DNA of 35,717 nucleotides from Caryophanales bacterium UBA4100 (GTDB lineage Bacteria; Bacillota; Bacilli; Paenibacillales; UBA4045), in contig DFXU01000014.1 in the NCBI GenBank assembly GCA_002383285.1, forward strand, positions 1,286-37,002, given 5' to 3'. The number at the start of each line of letters is the position of its first letter. The stretch's first letter is position 1. This document shows, in pieces, positions 1 through 7,338 of the stretch. The notes under the pieces were generated by a model. The model was not told the origin of the DNA. It saw nothing but the letters and a program-made list of their open reading frames with translations, and made no database searches. The translations under genes were made by a program, and so were the position numbers.

Positions 1-122
1 CTGAAATAGGGAAAGAAATTGAAATCAGTGCTATTGGTAAATCGAATGAAAAGATAAGAGAGCATGTAGCTAAACTGCACGCATACATGCATGCAATTGA
101 AATTCAATATATAGAATTATGA
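1..122 (+). CDS. C-terminal end of an unidentified protein (partial)
   Basis: An open frame enters from the left edge (first full codon at 3) and ends at TGA 120-122, giving the last 39 residues of a protein. The tail is charged and probably helical, with a run of Glu/Lys/Ile followed by a His- and Tyr-containing amphipathic segment ending in IEL. Its stop overlaps the ATG of the next gene (ATGA at 119-122), and that gene has no Shine-Dalgarno of its own, so the two are probably translationally coupled in one operon. Because the neighbour is a response regulator, a kinase, HPt or regulatory partner is possible, but nothing in these residues identifies the family. Confidence 0.55.
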   Translation, partial: EIGKEIEISAIGKSNEKIREHVAKLHAYMHAIEIQYIEL

Positions 123-1039
123 CACAACTCGAGGTGATTCCATTGGCTCAAATTCAGAATTTGGGTAGCTTACTTATCGTTGATGATGATGCAGATTTAA
201 GAGCCTTAGTTAAGCTAAAATTTAGTTCGGCAAATTATCTTGTAGATGAGGCAGATAGTGTAAGTAGGGCTAAGAAAATGCTTTACGACAAAGATTATGA
301 TCTAATTATTCTAGACCTTATGATGCTACCTGAATCAGGCTATCAATTATTCGAATTTTTGAAAAACGATCAGAAGTTTAAGTGGATTCCTTTAATAGTT
401 CTATCCGGAAAAGATGATATTGACGATAAGGTAAGGTGCCTGAGATTAGGAGCCGACGATTATATTACTAAGCCCTTCAATACGAAGGAGATTATCGCTC
501 GGGTAGACCGGTTGTTGACCAGATCTAGAGATTTTGAAGAGATGGCGTTTAGAGATGGATTAACGGGTGTATATAATCGCCGATATTTCGAGAATCATCT
601 CATGATCGAGCTGAAGAGAGTACAGCGAACCGATGAGCCTATTACCTTAGCTTTGTTAGATATAGACCGATTTAAATTAGTGAATGACACCTATGGCCAC
701 CCTGTCGGTGACCTAGTACTACGAGGGGTTTCGCGATTATTAAAAGAAAAGTTACGTGAATTTGATCTTGTCGCCCGTTATGGTGGAGAAGAATATATTA
801 TTGCATTTGTCAAAACCCCAGAGCGTACTGCTCTGAAAATCATGGATCAGGTGTTAAATAATATTCGTGAAGAAAGCTTAGCAGTGGTGGGTGGGGAAGA
901 AATCCATATTACTTTTTCTGCAGGTATTACTGCGTGGGAGAAAGGTTTATCTATGGAGGATTGGATTGAACGAGCGGATCAATTGCTTTATCAAGCGAAG
1001 GAAGCTGGTAGAAATAGGTGTGTGGTACGCTCATGCTAA
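119..1039 (+). CDS. Response regulator with receiver and GGDEF (diguanylate cyclase) domains
   Basis: A 306-residue cytoplasmic protein with PleD/WspR-like architecture. The receiver domain (about 16-133) has the acidic pocket VDDD at 21-24, phospho-acceptor D66 in LDLMM, and K118 in TKPF. The GGDEF domain (about 140-303) starts with DGLTGVYNRR (146-155) and has GGEEY at 222-226, an active-site form compatible with cyclisation of two GTP to c-di-GMP. An RxxD product-inhibition I-site (213-216) lies exactly five residues before GGEEY, so feedback-inhibited active cyclase is the expected behaviour. The start is taken at the ATG overlapping the upstream stop; there is no clear ribosome binding site, which suggests translation by coupling. 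The phospho-donor is unknown; a kinase may lie just outside the window. Confidence 0.93.
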   Translation: MTQLEVIPLAQIQNLGSLLIVDDDADLRALVKLKFSSANYLVDEADSVSRAKKMLYDKDYDLIILDLMMLPESGYQLFEFLKNDQKFKWIPLIVLSGKDDIDDKVRCLRLGADDYITKPFNTKEIIARVDRLLTRSRDFEEMAFRDGLTGVYNRRYFENHLMIELKRVQRTDEPITLALLDIDRFKLVNDTYGHPVGDLVLRGVSRLLKEKLREFDLVARYGGEEYIIAFVKTPERTALKIMDQVLNNIREESLAVVGGEEIHITFSAGITAWEKGLSMEDWIERADQLLYQAKEAGRNRCVVRSC

Positions 1040-1183
1040 AACCCAAAATCCACCCATAGGGATTGTGCAGGTTGGTGGCGAGGAGGTTACTGTTTCGAGT
1101 AATGATCGAACGAAGCTTCATGGATCAGCTTCTGATGGCTAAGGAGAAGCCTGCGGTACTTACCTCCGTATGAACCGAACACC

Positions 1184-1210
1184 AGACAGACGAGACAGAC
1201 GAGACAGACC
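1184..1210. repeat. Three tandem copies of a 9-bp unit (AGACAGACG)
   Basis: AGACAGACG occurs at 1184-1192 and 1193-1201 and as AGACAGACC at 1202-1210, followed by a related AGAACAGACC that forms the left arm of the adjacent hairpin. The unit shares ACAGACC with the terminator arm, so it may have arisen by slippage from it. No function is evident. Confidence 0.75.
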
Positions 1211-1212
1211 AG

Positions 1213-1241
1213 AACAGACCGGCCAGGTTGGCCGGTCTGTT
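1213..1241. terminator. Hairpin between convergent genes
   Basis: A perfect 12-bp GC-rich stem (AACAGACCGGCC at 1213-1224, GGCCGGTCTGTT at 1230-1241) encloses a 5-base loop. The T tract is poor on both strands. It sits between the receiver-GGDEF gene and the convergent copper-amine-oxidase-like gene, so it may act as a bidirectional terminator. Confidence 0.65.
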
Positions 1242-1301
1242 CAAATTAACGCAAGAGTTGCCGTTATATAGCTATTCATATTTTCTAACAGGGGTGTTCA
1301 T

Positions 1302-2678
1302 CTATTGAGCGAGAAACACCTGATGGTTTTCTTTGTCATATATAACGGTCCAGCCAACAAGCTCAGCGATTGCTCTTAAAGGTAATTTAACCTCCTGGCC
1401 TTCCACGATCAGTCCATTTTCCAATGCAAGCGTGTTTCCTCCATAAGTAACCTGGTCCTCATTGCGGACAGTTAAGATACCGTCCTCTGTTGTCATCTGA
1501 AGCATCTCATTGTCGGAATCCCATTCAACCTTCGAGTTTAGAGCGAGAGCCGCTTCATTCATCGGCAAGTAAGTTCTACCGCTCTCGATAATCGAATCCT
1601 CATCAATAAGATAATCTGTGCTACCTACATTCAAAACTTGCGTATCTAGGTCAAGTGTTATCATTCCAAATTTATGCGGTAATTGCTCGGTGGTAGCCTT
1701 AGCTGTTGAGAACCCTGTTTCAAACGCATTGACGTATGCTTCTCTTAAGGAATCATAGCCCTCGGCATATTTATTGGTGGAGAAATAACTAGCGGCCAGT
1801 GCGGTTTTGTAGGCATGACTCGTTTGTAAATCAAGGAATAACTCCACATTCAATCCAGAATTTAAGTTCCTTAAAAATTGAGCGATTTCTTCATGAGCTA
1901 CTCTGAAATCGTCGTATGCCTGTGATACGGCTGACGTATCATCTGTATTCAATGCTTTGGCATAATCAACCATGTACGTGATATGGGTTTCCCATAATCG
2001 TTCCCATTGGGCGGCTTGATCAATACCGTAAGCATAAGCTAGTGTATCGGCCAAGTCATTCGAATTATCTTGCAGAACAAGCTGAGCTGCTGTGAACTTG
2101 TCTTCAGCAAGCGTCTCTCTTAACTTGTTGGTCATTGCAACGTTAACGAAGAATGCATGTTCTCCAAATTCTCTTGCCATTCGTAAACGATAATCCGAAG
2201 CTGAAGTATAGACATCGCCAGTGTATTGTTCATTGTGTTTGGCTGCTAATGCATCTGCAAGCTGCTCTCCAAACAGACTAGCCTGACGATAAGCCTGACT
2301 AATGGTTCTATAAGCTTCCGTATATTGACCTAGTGCATATTGATCCATGGACTTGGTCAATTGTTCAGTAACAGCCTCCAAAACGAGGTGGACGTTACTC
2401 TGGTCAATGACAAGATTCCACTCCTCAAAAAATTGAAAGAGCTCTTCTTGAATTTTTATCAAATCTCTACGAGCTTGTGTCTTATCAGCTATTACATCAG
2501 ATTGTATAGCAATGGCGTATTCTTGGAATGCATCGTTATGAACTTCCAATTGTAGTGTGAATAGGACTGCCTGCTCCACGCCTACTGATTTTTTTAATTG
2601 CGTATAGATATTGTCGATATTATCCTCTATTTCTCTATTCCAGCTGTTAAGTCTCGCTACTAAGTGTCTATCCTTCAA
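1302..2678 (-). CDS. Helical-repeat protein with C-terminal copper amine oxidase N1-like domain, apparently 5'-truncated
   Basis: A 458-residue reading frame. The last ~110 residues (about 345-458) match the copper amine oxidase N-terminal-like domain common in secreted Paenibacillus proteins, ending in the typical LPLRAIAELVGW...IYDKE...VFL pattern. The rest is alpha-helical with two related bundles; each contains an L(W)..H..Y.DYA-type helix and a YAEGYDSLREAY / YTEAYRTISQAY helix. The second bundle is complete, but the first starts about midway. There is no signal peptide, although these proteins are normally exported. The only start available is TTG at 2678, directly after an in-frame TGA; plausible coding sequence continues about 17 codons beyond that stop. 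An ATG preceded by a ribosome binding site lies just upstream but opens only a four-codon frame. This suggests a disrupted or truncated gene rather than a cytoplasmic protein. Confidence 0.7.
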   Translation of the reverse strand: MKDRHLVARLNSWNREIEDNIDNIYTQLKKSVGVEQAVLFTLQLEVHNDAFQEYAIAIQSDVIADKTQARRDLIKIQEELFQFFEEWNLVIDQSNVHLVLEAVTEQLTKSMDQYALGQYTEAYRTISQAYRQASLFGEQLADALAAKHNEQYTGDVYTSASDYRLRMAREFGEHAFFVNVAMTNKLRETLAEDKFTAAQLVLQDNSNDLADTLAYAYGIDQAAQWERLWETHITYMVDYAKALNTDDTSAVSQAYDDFRVAHEEIAQFLRNLNSGLNVELFLDLQTSHAYKTALAASYFSTNKYAEGYDSLREAYVNAFETGFSTAKATTEQLPHKFGMITLDLDTQVLNVGSTDYLIDEDSIIESGRTYLPMNEAALALNSKVEWDSDNEMLQMTTEDGILTVRNEDQVTYGGNTLALENGLIVEGQEVKLPLRAIAELVGWTVIYDKENHQVFLAQ

Positions 2679-2797
2679 TCAACGGACATTCTCCAGCTCC
2701 TGATATGAATAAGTCTGATTATCAAGGAGAACATACCATTAATAGCTCAGCGAGCATGAATAAACAATGAGGTAATGTTAGAAAGGGAGGTTTATGT

Positions 2798-3049
2798 ATG
2801 GTAACAGGACAGCATACGTTAGCAGCTCATGAGTCAATTGATTTACATGAGATCCTTAACTTTAAGACGTTATGTTTAACGAAGTCTAAGTTTATGCAAG
2901 GACTGGTTTTTGATCAGGAATTGAAGGACATGCTGGAGAAGGATGTGCAGCAAACTATTCTAGACATTAACCATTTACAAGCAATTTACTCTAGAGCTCC
3001 ATTCCATGCACCGGTCCCAGAATTCCGTCCTACACCAATCTTGAATTAA
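2798..3049 (+). CDS. yraG: Small spore coat protein, YraG-like
   Basis: An 83-residue helical protein and first gene of a five-gene coat operon. It has the small CotF-family form: a helix around LHEILNFKTLCLTKSKFMQGL, a second helix with DQELKDMLEKDVQ, and a Pro-rich tail. ATG 2798 is chosen because AGGGAGG (2784-2790) is seven bases upstream; ATG 2794 is out of frame. The tail PEFRPTP distinguishes it from its paralogue at 4639. By analogy with B. subtilis yraG it is expected in the mother cell and deposited in the spore coat. I see no convincing sigma-K promoter, only a weak CATA-type -10 near 2732. The identification rests on gene order plus sequence character. Confidence 0.8.
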   Translation: MVTGQHTLAAHESIDLHEILNFKTLCLTKSKFMQGLVFDQELKDMLEKDVQQTILDINHLQAIYSRAPFHAPVPEFRPTPILN

Positions 3050-3061
3050 GGAGAGTAGGTT

Positions 3062-3472
3062 ATGTCAATAGATCAGAAAGATCATATTAAGATGGATTAT
3101 GTTGATCCTGCTAATGCGATTAATATGCCTGAGATGGCAGATATGACGTTCGCAGTGGAATTTCTAATGCGTGCTAAGGAGGGGGTTCGGAATACAGCGA
3201 TCGCTCTAACAGAGGCCATCTCTCCAGATCTAAGAGTTCTTCTGCGTACTCAGCTGCATCAGGGCATCGCGCTACATCAGGAAATTACCGATCTTATGGT
3301 TCGTAAGAAGTGGTTCCATCCTCACGAGCTTAAAGAACAGTACCAGCTGGACCAGCTGTCAGCAGGTAAGATGCTAGAAATTGCAAAGCTAAAGCTATTC
3401 TCGGATGATACAACACGTAAAGGAATGTTCGATCGTACGCCAGACAAGCACATTGGAGGAAACAAGGCATGA
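3062..3472 (+). CDS. yraF: CotF-family spore coat protein, YraF-like
   Basis: A 136-residue CotF-family protein with no signal peptide or membrane segment. The core is a ferritin-like helical pair: MTFAVEFLMRAKEGVRNTAI followed by LRVLLRTQLHQGIALHQEITDLMVRKKWFHPHE. The KKWFHP motif after the second helix is typical of the family and recurs as RNWYHP in the protein at 4848. It has a longer C-terminal tail than that paralogue. It starts 12 bases after the previous gene, with GGAGAG upstream, and its last codons overlap the start of the dehydrogenase gene (ATGA at 3469-3472), so translation is coupled. Expected to be a mother-cell-made coat component. Confidence 0.88.
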   Translation: MSIDQKDHIKMDYVDPANAINMPEMADMTFAVEFLMRAKEGVRNTAIALTEAISPDLRVLLRTQLHQGIALHQEITDLMVRKKWFHPHELKEQYQLDQLSAGKMLEIAKLKLFSDDTTRKGMFDRTPDKHIGGNKA

Positions 3473-4605
3473 AGGCTGTGACGTATCAAGGGATTAAGAA
3501 CGTGGAGGTCAAAGAGGTTCCTGACCCGAGTATTCAGAAGGCGGATGATGCTATCATCAGACTGACAACTACAGCGATTTGCGGCTCAGATCTGCACCTC
3601 CTCCATGGGATGATTCCGAATTTGCAAGAGGATTATGTCATCGGGCATGAGCCGATGGGTGTTGTCGAAGAAATCGGATCTGGTGTTACGAATTTGAAGA
3701 AGGGCGACCGTGTGATCATCCCATTCAATATTGCGTGTGGTGAGTGCTTCTACTGTAACAATCAGTTGGAAAGTCAATGTGACAATTCCAATGAGTATGG
3801 AGATATGGGCGGTTTTTTCGGGTATTCCGGGACTACAGGAGGGCATCCGGGTGGACAAGCAGAGTATCTACGAGTCCCTTATGCAAATTTTACGCATTAC
3901 AAGGTTCCAGAGAATAGTGAACAGCCTGACGAGACATTATGTTTAATCTCCGATATCATGCCAACTGCATTCTGGAGTGTTGATAATTCCGGTATGAAGC
4001 AAGGAGATACAGTCATAGTGATCGGCTGTGGGCCTGTTGGTTTATTGACTCAGAAGTTTGCTTGGTTCAAGGGTGCGAAGCGGGTAATCGCTGTTGACTA
4101 TCTGGATTACCGTTTAGAGCATGCGAGAAGGACGAACAACGTGGAAACCATCAATGTAGAATCAGAGGAGAATATCGGCAATCATCTGAAGGAGATGACT
4201 AAGGGTGGAGCCGACATTGTCATCGACTGCACTGGGATGAGTGGTAAGATGTCTCCACTCGAATCCGTGGCAGCAGGACTTAAGCTGCATGGTGGCGCAA
4301 TGGGTGGTTTGGTCATTGCTGCACAAGCTGTTCGCAAGGGCGGGACGATTCAGGTAACTGGTGTATATGGTGGACGATATAATGCATTCCCATTCGGTGA
4401 TATCTTCGAGCGCAACATCAATATTCGCACTGGCCAGGCGCCGGTTATCCACTATATGCCGTATATGTACGAGCTCATCGATACAGGCAAGGTTGATCCA
4501 AGCGATGTCATTACACATGTGATTCCACTGAGTGAGGCCAAGTATGGTTACGATATATTCGATACGAGACAGGATAATTGTATTAAGGTAGTGCTCAAGC
4601 CATAA
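3469..4605 (+). CDS. adhB: Zinc-dependent alcohol dehydrogenase of the spore coat operon, AdhB-like
   Basis: A 378-residue medium-chain dehydrogenase/reductase. Catalytic zinc ligands are C38 (AICGSD), H60 and E61 (GHEP). The structural zinc lobe is complete, with C90, C93, C96 and C104. The Rossmann fold has GCGPVG at 186-191, and D210 at the end of strand two favours NAD over NADP. It should oxidise an alcohol or reduce an aldehyde; the substrate is not predictable. The gene sits inside four coat-protein genes, the same order as B. subtilis yraG-yraF-adhB-yraE-yraD, so it is probably made during sporulation and may be coat associated. ATG 3469 overlaps the upstream stop; GGAGG lies at about 3456-3460. 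Confidence 0.93.
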   Translation: MKAVTYQGIKNVEVKEVPDPSIQKADDAIIRLTTTAICGSDLHLLHGMIPNLQEDYVIGHEPMGVVEEIGSGVTNLKKGDRVIIPFNIACGECFYCNNQLESQCDNSNEYGDMGGFFGYSGTTGGHPGGQAEYLRVPYANFTHYKVPENSEQPDETLCLISDIMPTAFWSVDNSGMKQGDTVIVIGCGPVGLLTQKFAWFKGAKRVIAVDYLDYRLEHARRTNNVETINVESEENIGNHLKEMTKGGADIVIDCTGMSGKMSPLESVAAGLKLHGGAMGGLVIAAQAVRKGGTIQVTGVYGGRYNAFPFGDIFERNINIRTGQAPVIHYMPYMYELIDTGKVDPSDVITHVIPLSEAKYGYDIFDTRQDNCIKVVLKP

Positions 4606-4638
4606 TTCGATAATGATGTGAGAATGGAGGTATATACT

Positions 4639-4833
4639 ATGGTTTATGCCCTGCACGAAACATTGGAGGTGCATGAAATTGCGGCGTTCAAGGCTGTTTG
4701 TATGATCAAATCCAAAACGATGAAGGCACTAGTCTCAGACCCTGGACTGAAGGCTATCATGCAACGGGATGTTGATATATCAACACGCCAGCTGCAGGAG
4801 CTAGGTGCAATTCTAACGAAAGCGACCCATTAG
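4639..4833 (+). CDS. yraE: Small spore coat protein, YraE-like
   Basis: A 64-residue paralogue of the protein at 2798, with the same LEVHEIAAFKAVCMIKSKTM-type helix followed by DPGLKAIMQRDVD. An upstream GTG (4618) is in frame, but ATG 4639 has GGAGG (4626-4630) eight bases ahead and gives an N-terminus matching the paralogue, so it is chosen. It lacks the Pro-rich tail. It lies 33 bases after the dehydrogenase stop and 14 bases before the next coat gene, in the same operon. Likely a coat structural component; no enzymatic motif is visible. Confidence 0.82.
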   Translation: MVYALHETLEVHEIAAFKAVCMIKSKTMKALVSDPGLKAIMQRDVDISTRQLQELGAILTKATH

Positions 4834-4847
4834 GAGATGATGCGAGC

Positions 4848-5147
4848 ATGAATACAATTATAGAGCATTTGACAGGCATGCATACGATAACGGATCAGGT
4901 CATCGCGATGGATTTTCTGAATGTGGCTAAGAGCGGTGTGAGGAACTATGCGATGGCGGCAACCGAAGCGGGTACACCTGAGATTAAGGCGGTGCTCATC
5001 AGGCAATTAGACGAAGCGATTGACATGCACGAGAGCATCGTGACATATATGATTGGGCGTAATTGGTACCACCCGTGGAACCTAGAGGAGCAATATAAAT
5101 TTGACCTACAGAGCATTGAGACTGCATTGAATGCCCCAAACCTATAG
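4848..5147 (+). CDS. yraD: CotF-family spore coat protein, YraD-like
   Basis: A 99-residue CotF-family protein, last gene of the coat operon. It has the two-helix core (QVIAMDFLNVAKSGVRNYAM; then IKAVLIRQLDEAIDMHESIVTYMIGRNWYHP), clearly paralogous to the protein at 3062 but lacking its N- and C-terminal extensions. ATG 4848 follows AGGAG (4832-4836), which overlaps the previous stop. With the preceding gene it forms a second small/CotF-like pair, so the operon looks like a duplicated two-gene coat module flanking the dehydrogenase. No clear terminator follows; the next feature is a palindromic repeat. Confidence 0.87.
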   Translation: MNTIIEHLTGMHTITDQVIAMDFLNVAKSGVRNYAMAATEAGTPEIKAVLIRQLDEAIDMHESIVTYMIGRNWYHPWNLEEQYKFDLQSIETALNAPNL

Positions 5148-5233
5148 TGCGATGCATTCGATGTAGGGAGTCGTATACACGAACTGTATTCCATACAACT
5201 ATTTACTGACTTGACATCGAATTCAAGATAATT

Positions 5234-5314
5234 AACTGCAGAAAGTACATCTAATCGAGCGGAATTCAGCCTTTACCTCTAAGATCCCGTGAAATAGATG
5301 TACAAACTGCAGTT
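5234..5314. repeat. Long imperfect palindrome in the 354-base gap between yraD-like and abfA genes
   Basis: AACTGCAGAAAGTACATCTA (5234-5253) and TAGATGTACAAACTGCAGTT (5295-5314) are reverse complements at 17 of 20 positions and enclose 41 bases. A second hairpin, AAATGTAT-gaa-ATACATTT, lies at 5348-5366. The rest of 5148-5501 shows no gene. The form is that of an intergenic palindromic (REP/MITE-like) element; I recall similar palindromes being common in Paenibacillus genomes but cannot verify that here. It may also separate the two convergent transcripts. Confidence 0.7.
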
Positions 5315-5501
5315 GTGCTTCCTTAATACTTAATGGCTCGAATCATTAAATGTATGAAATACATTTGCGCCCCGCCTCATTAGTTAAATCCGATTTCCCC
5401 GCAAGATTTACACGGAATATAGCGGCGAAGTGAACCCCACTAACCTTCAGCTCGGAAGCAATAATAACTCGTAATGCTTTACACAACCTAGGAGGTATCT
5501 G

Positions 5502-7031
5502 CTATCGTCCATTACATCCTGCTAAACGAATCACATTCCATGATTGATGAGCTAGCTCGGTAACAAGGACGCCATCACGGAACTGGGAATTAGTATAAGA
5601 AACAGGCTTCACATTCTCGACGTCAGCCGTATTAGCGGCCTTGAGATCGTCGTTCTGCATGACAATATGCTCGACGAGGCGATAGCCTGTGAAGTGGCGA
5701 AGATCGCATTCTAATGGGAGTTTTTCCTGCAAGTGGCGATTTACCGCAAAGATAGTCAACTCATCCGTATCTTCATTCCATACAACAGCAGTCTCGAGAT
5801 AAGGCACATCGGTATAATCGATGCTGTCATACTTCGGTGAGGAGACGATCGGTTTAAGGACAATACCTCTTCCGTAGATGGATGTATGCAGATAAGGGTA
5901 GAAGATCGTCTGCTTCCAAGCTCGTCCATTATTCTCTGTCATGATCGGAGCGATGACATTAACAAGCTGAGCGATGCAAGCGACCTTCACCCTGTCGGCG
6001 TGCTTCAGGAGTGTAATAAGAATACAGCCGACGAGCAGAGCATCCTCATGATTATAATGATCCTCTAGAATGGGTGGTGCTGTCTGCCATGGCTCACGTC
6101 GGATCCACTGCTTATCCTGTTCCTTGGAATGATACCAGACGTTCCATTCATCGAAGCATAAGTTGATCTTCTTCTTGCTTCGATTCTTCGATTTAATATA
6201 ATCACAGGTGGAGACGATCGTGTGAATAAAGTTATCCATATCCAAGGATTTGGCTAGAAAATTTGCAGAGTTATCCTCGTAGTTATCATAGTATTGGTGC
6301 AATGAAATATAGTCTACCGCATCATAGGTATGCTCTAGTGTAGTAGCCTCCCATTGAGGGAATGTAGGCATCTTGGAATTCGAGCTGCCACAAGCAATCA
6401 ATTCAATGCCGGGGTCGACAATTCTCATTGCTTTCGCTGTCTCTACCGCCAGTCTCCCATATTCCTCTGCTGTCTTGTGACCAATCTGCCAAGGTCCATC
6501 CATCTCATTACCCAAGCACCACATCTTGATCTTATGAGGATCCTTGTAGCCATGCTGTATACGCAAATCACTCCAGTAGGACCCTTCTGGATGATTACAG
6601 TACTCAAGCAGATTACGAGCAGCATCAATTCCACGAGTGCCCAGATTTACCGCCATCATCACCTCAGCATTAGCTTTCTTAGCCCATGTCATAAATTCAT
6701 TGGTGCCAACCTCATTCGATTCCATCGATCTCCATGCAAGGTCGAGACGACGTGGGCGGTTCTCTCGCGGACCAACTCCGTCCTCCCAATTGTAACAAGA
6801 CACCATATTCCCGCCTGGATATCTAACAACAGGAACCTGAAGCTCCTTGACAAGCTCGATCACATCTTGACGGAATCCTAGCTCATCGGCGGATGGATGC
6901 GTAGATTCGTATATACCTCCATAGACAGCTCTGCCGAGATGCTCAATAAATGATCCGTAAATTCGGGGGTCTACCTGGGCAATGCTATATTCCTTGTCAA
7001 CGGTCATTCTAGCCTTCAATTGATTCGCCAT
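5502..7031 (-). CDS. abfA: GH51 alpha-L-arabinofuranosidase
   Basis: A 509-residue enzyme that removes alpha-L-arabinofuranosyl residues from arabinan, arabinoxylan or their oligosaccharides by a retaining mechanism. The (beta/alpha)8 barrel carries the acid/base E176 in CLGNEMDGP and the nucleophile E295 in CFDEWN; both match the positions in the Geobacillus stearothermophilus enzyme within one residue. The C-terminal beta-sandwich ends in a typical SWNVIRL. There is no signal peptide, so it acts in the cytoplasm on imported oligosaccharides. ATG 7031 follows GGAGG at normal spacing. It is divergent from an ABC permease operon across a 307-base region with a dyad operator, so the two are probably co-regulated by arabinosides. 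Confidence 0.95.
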   Translation of the reverse strand: MANQLKARMTVDKEYSIAQVDPRIYGSFIEHLGRAVYGGIYESTHPSADELGFRQDVIELVKELQVPVVRYPGGNMVSCYNWEDGVGPRENRPRRLDLAWRSMESNEVGTNEFMTWAKKANAEVMMAVNLGTRGIDAARNLLEYCNHPEGSYWSDLRIQHGYKDPHKIKMWCLGNEMDGPWQIGHKTAEEYGRLAVETAKAMRIVDPGIELIACGSSNSKMPTFPQWEATTLEHTYDAVDYISLHQYYDNYEDNSANFLAKSLDMDNFIHTIVSTCDYIKSKNRSKKKINLCFDEWNVWYHSKEQDKQWIRREPWQTAPPILEDHYNHEDALLVGCILITLLKHADRVKVACIAQLVNVIAPIMTENNGRAWKQTIFYPYLHTSIYGRGIVLKPIVSSPKYDSIDYTDVPYLETAVVWNEDTDELTIFAVNRHLQEKLPLECDLRHFTGYRLVEHIVMQNDDLKAANTADVENVKPVSYTNSQFRDGVLVTELAHQSWNVIRLAGCNGR

Positions 7032-7058
7032 TGTGCGCCTCCGTTATTATGTATTTTT

Positions 7059-7092
7059 ATTAATCGATTTATATTTATGTATATCGATCAAT
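7059..7092. promoter_or_regulatory. 34-bp dyad, candidate operator for abfA
   Basis: ATTAATCGAT (7059-7068) and ATCGATCAAT (7083-7092) form an inverted repeat matching at 9 of 10 positions with a 14-base AT-rich spacer, starting 28 bases before the abfA start. It does not match the AraR consensus I know (ATTTGTACGTACAAAT type). Candidate binder: the AraC-type protein at 12670-14898 or an unlinked repressor. Confidence 0.45.
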
Positions 7093-7124
7093 AATTTTAT
7101 GATAGAAGAACGATTTATGCGTTG

Positions 7125-7186
7125 TCAATGGTGTTAGAGAAATAGGCGAAATTGTGTATGAATTCAATGATGTGTATTAGAGAAAT
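7125..7186. promoter_or_regulatory. Imperfect direct repeat in the abfA/permease divergent region
   Basis: TCAATGGTGTTAGAGAAAT (7125-7143) recurs as TCAATGATG-TGTATTAGAGAAAT (7164-7186, four extra bases). The repeat starts are 39 bases apart, close to four helical turns. AraC-family regulators often bind direct repeats, so this is a plausible but unproven activator site. The rest of 7093-7338 shows no gene. Confidence 0.3.
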
Positions 7187-7338
7187 GTGATTGTTCGGTT
7201 TCGATTTATAGCAAGAGGACGCTGTTTGATACATATGGTGCACGTGTGGAAACATGTTTGTTGCCCAGAACGATCATCTTCATTTATGTTTAAGTAGCTC
7301 GCACATATCACAACTTAAGCCCACAAGGAGAGAAGCGA

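Noticed and set aside
891..1142. 83-codon frame overlapping the end of the GGDEF gene
   Set aside because: Mostly out-of-frame reading of the GGDEF domain; no initiation signals.
4162..4674. 170-codon open frame on the minus strand opposite adhB
   Set aside because: Fully antisense to a convincing zinc dehydrogenase; composition is His/Cys/Ile-rich shadow sequence with no ribosome site.
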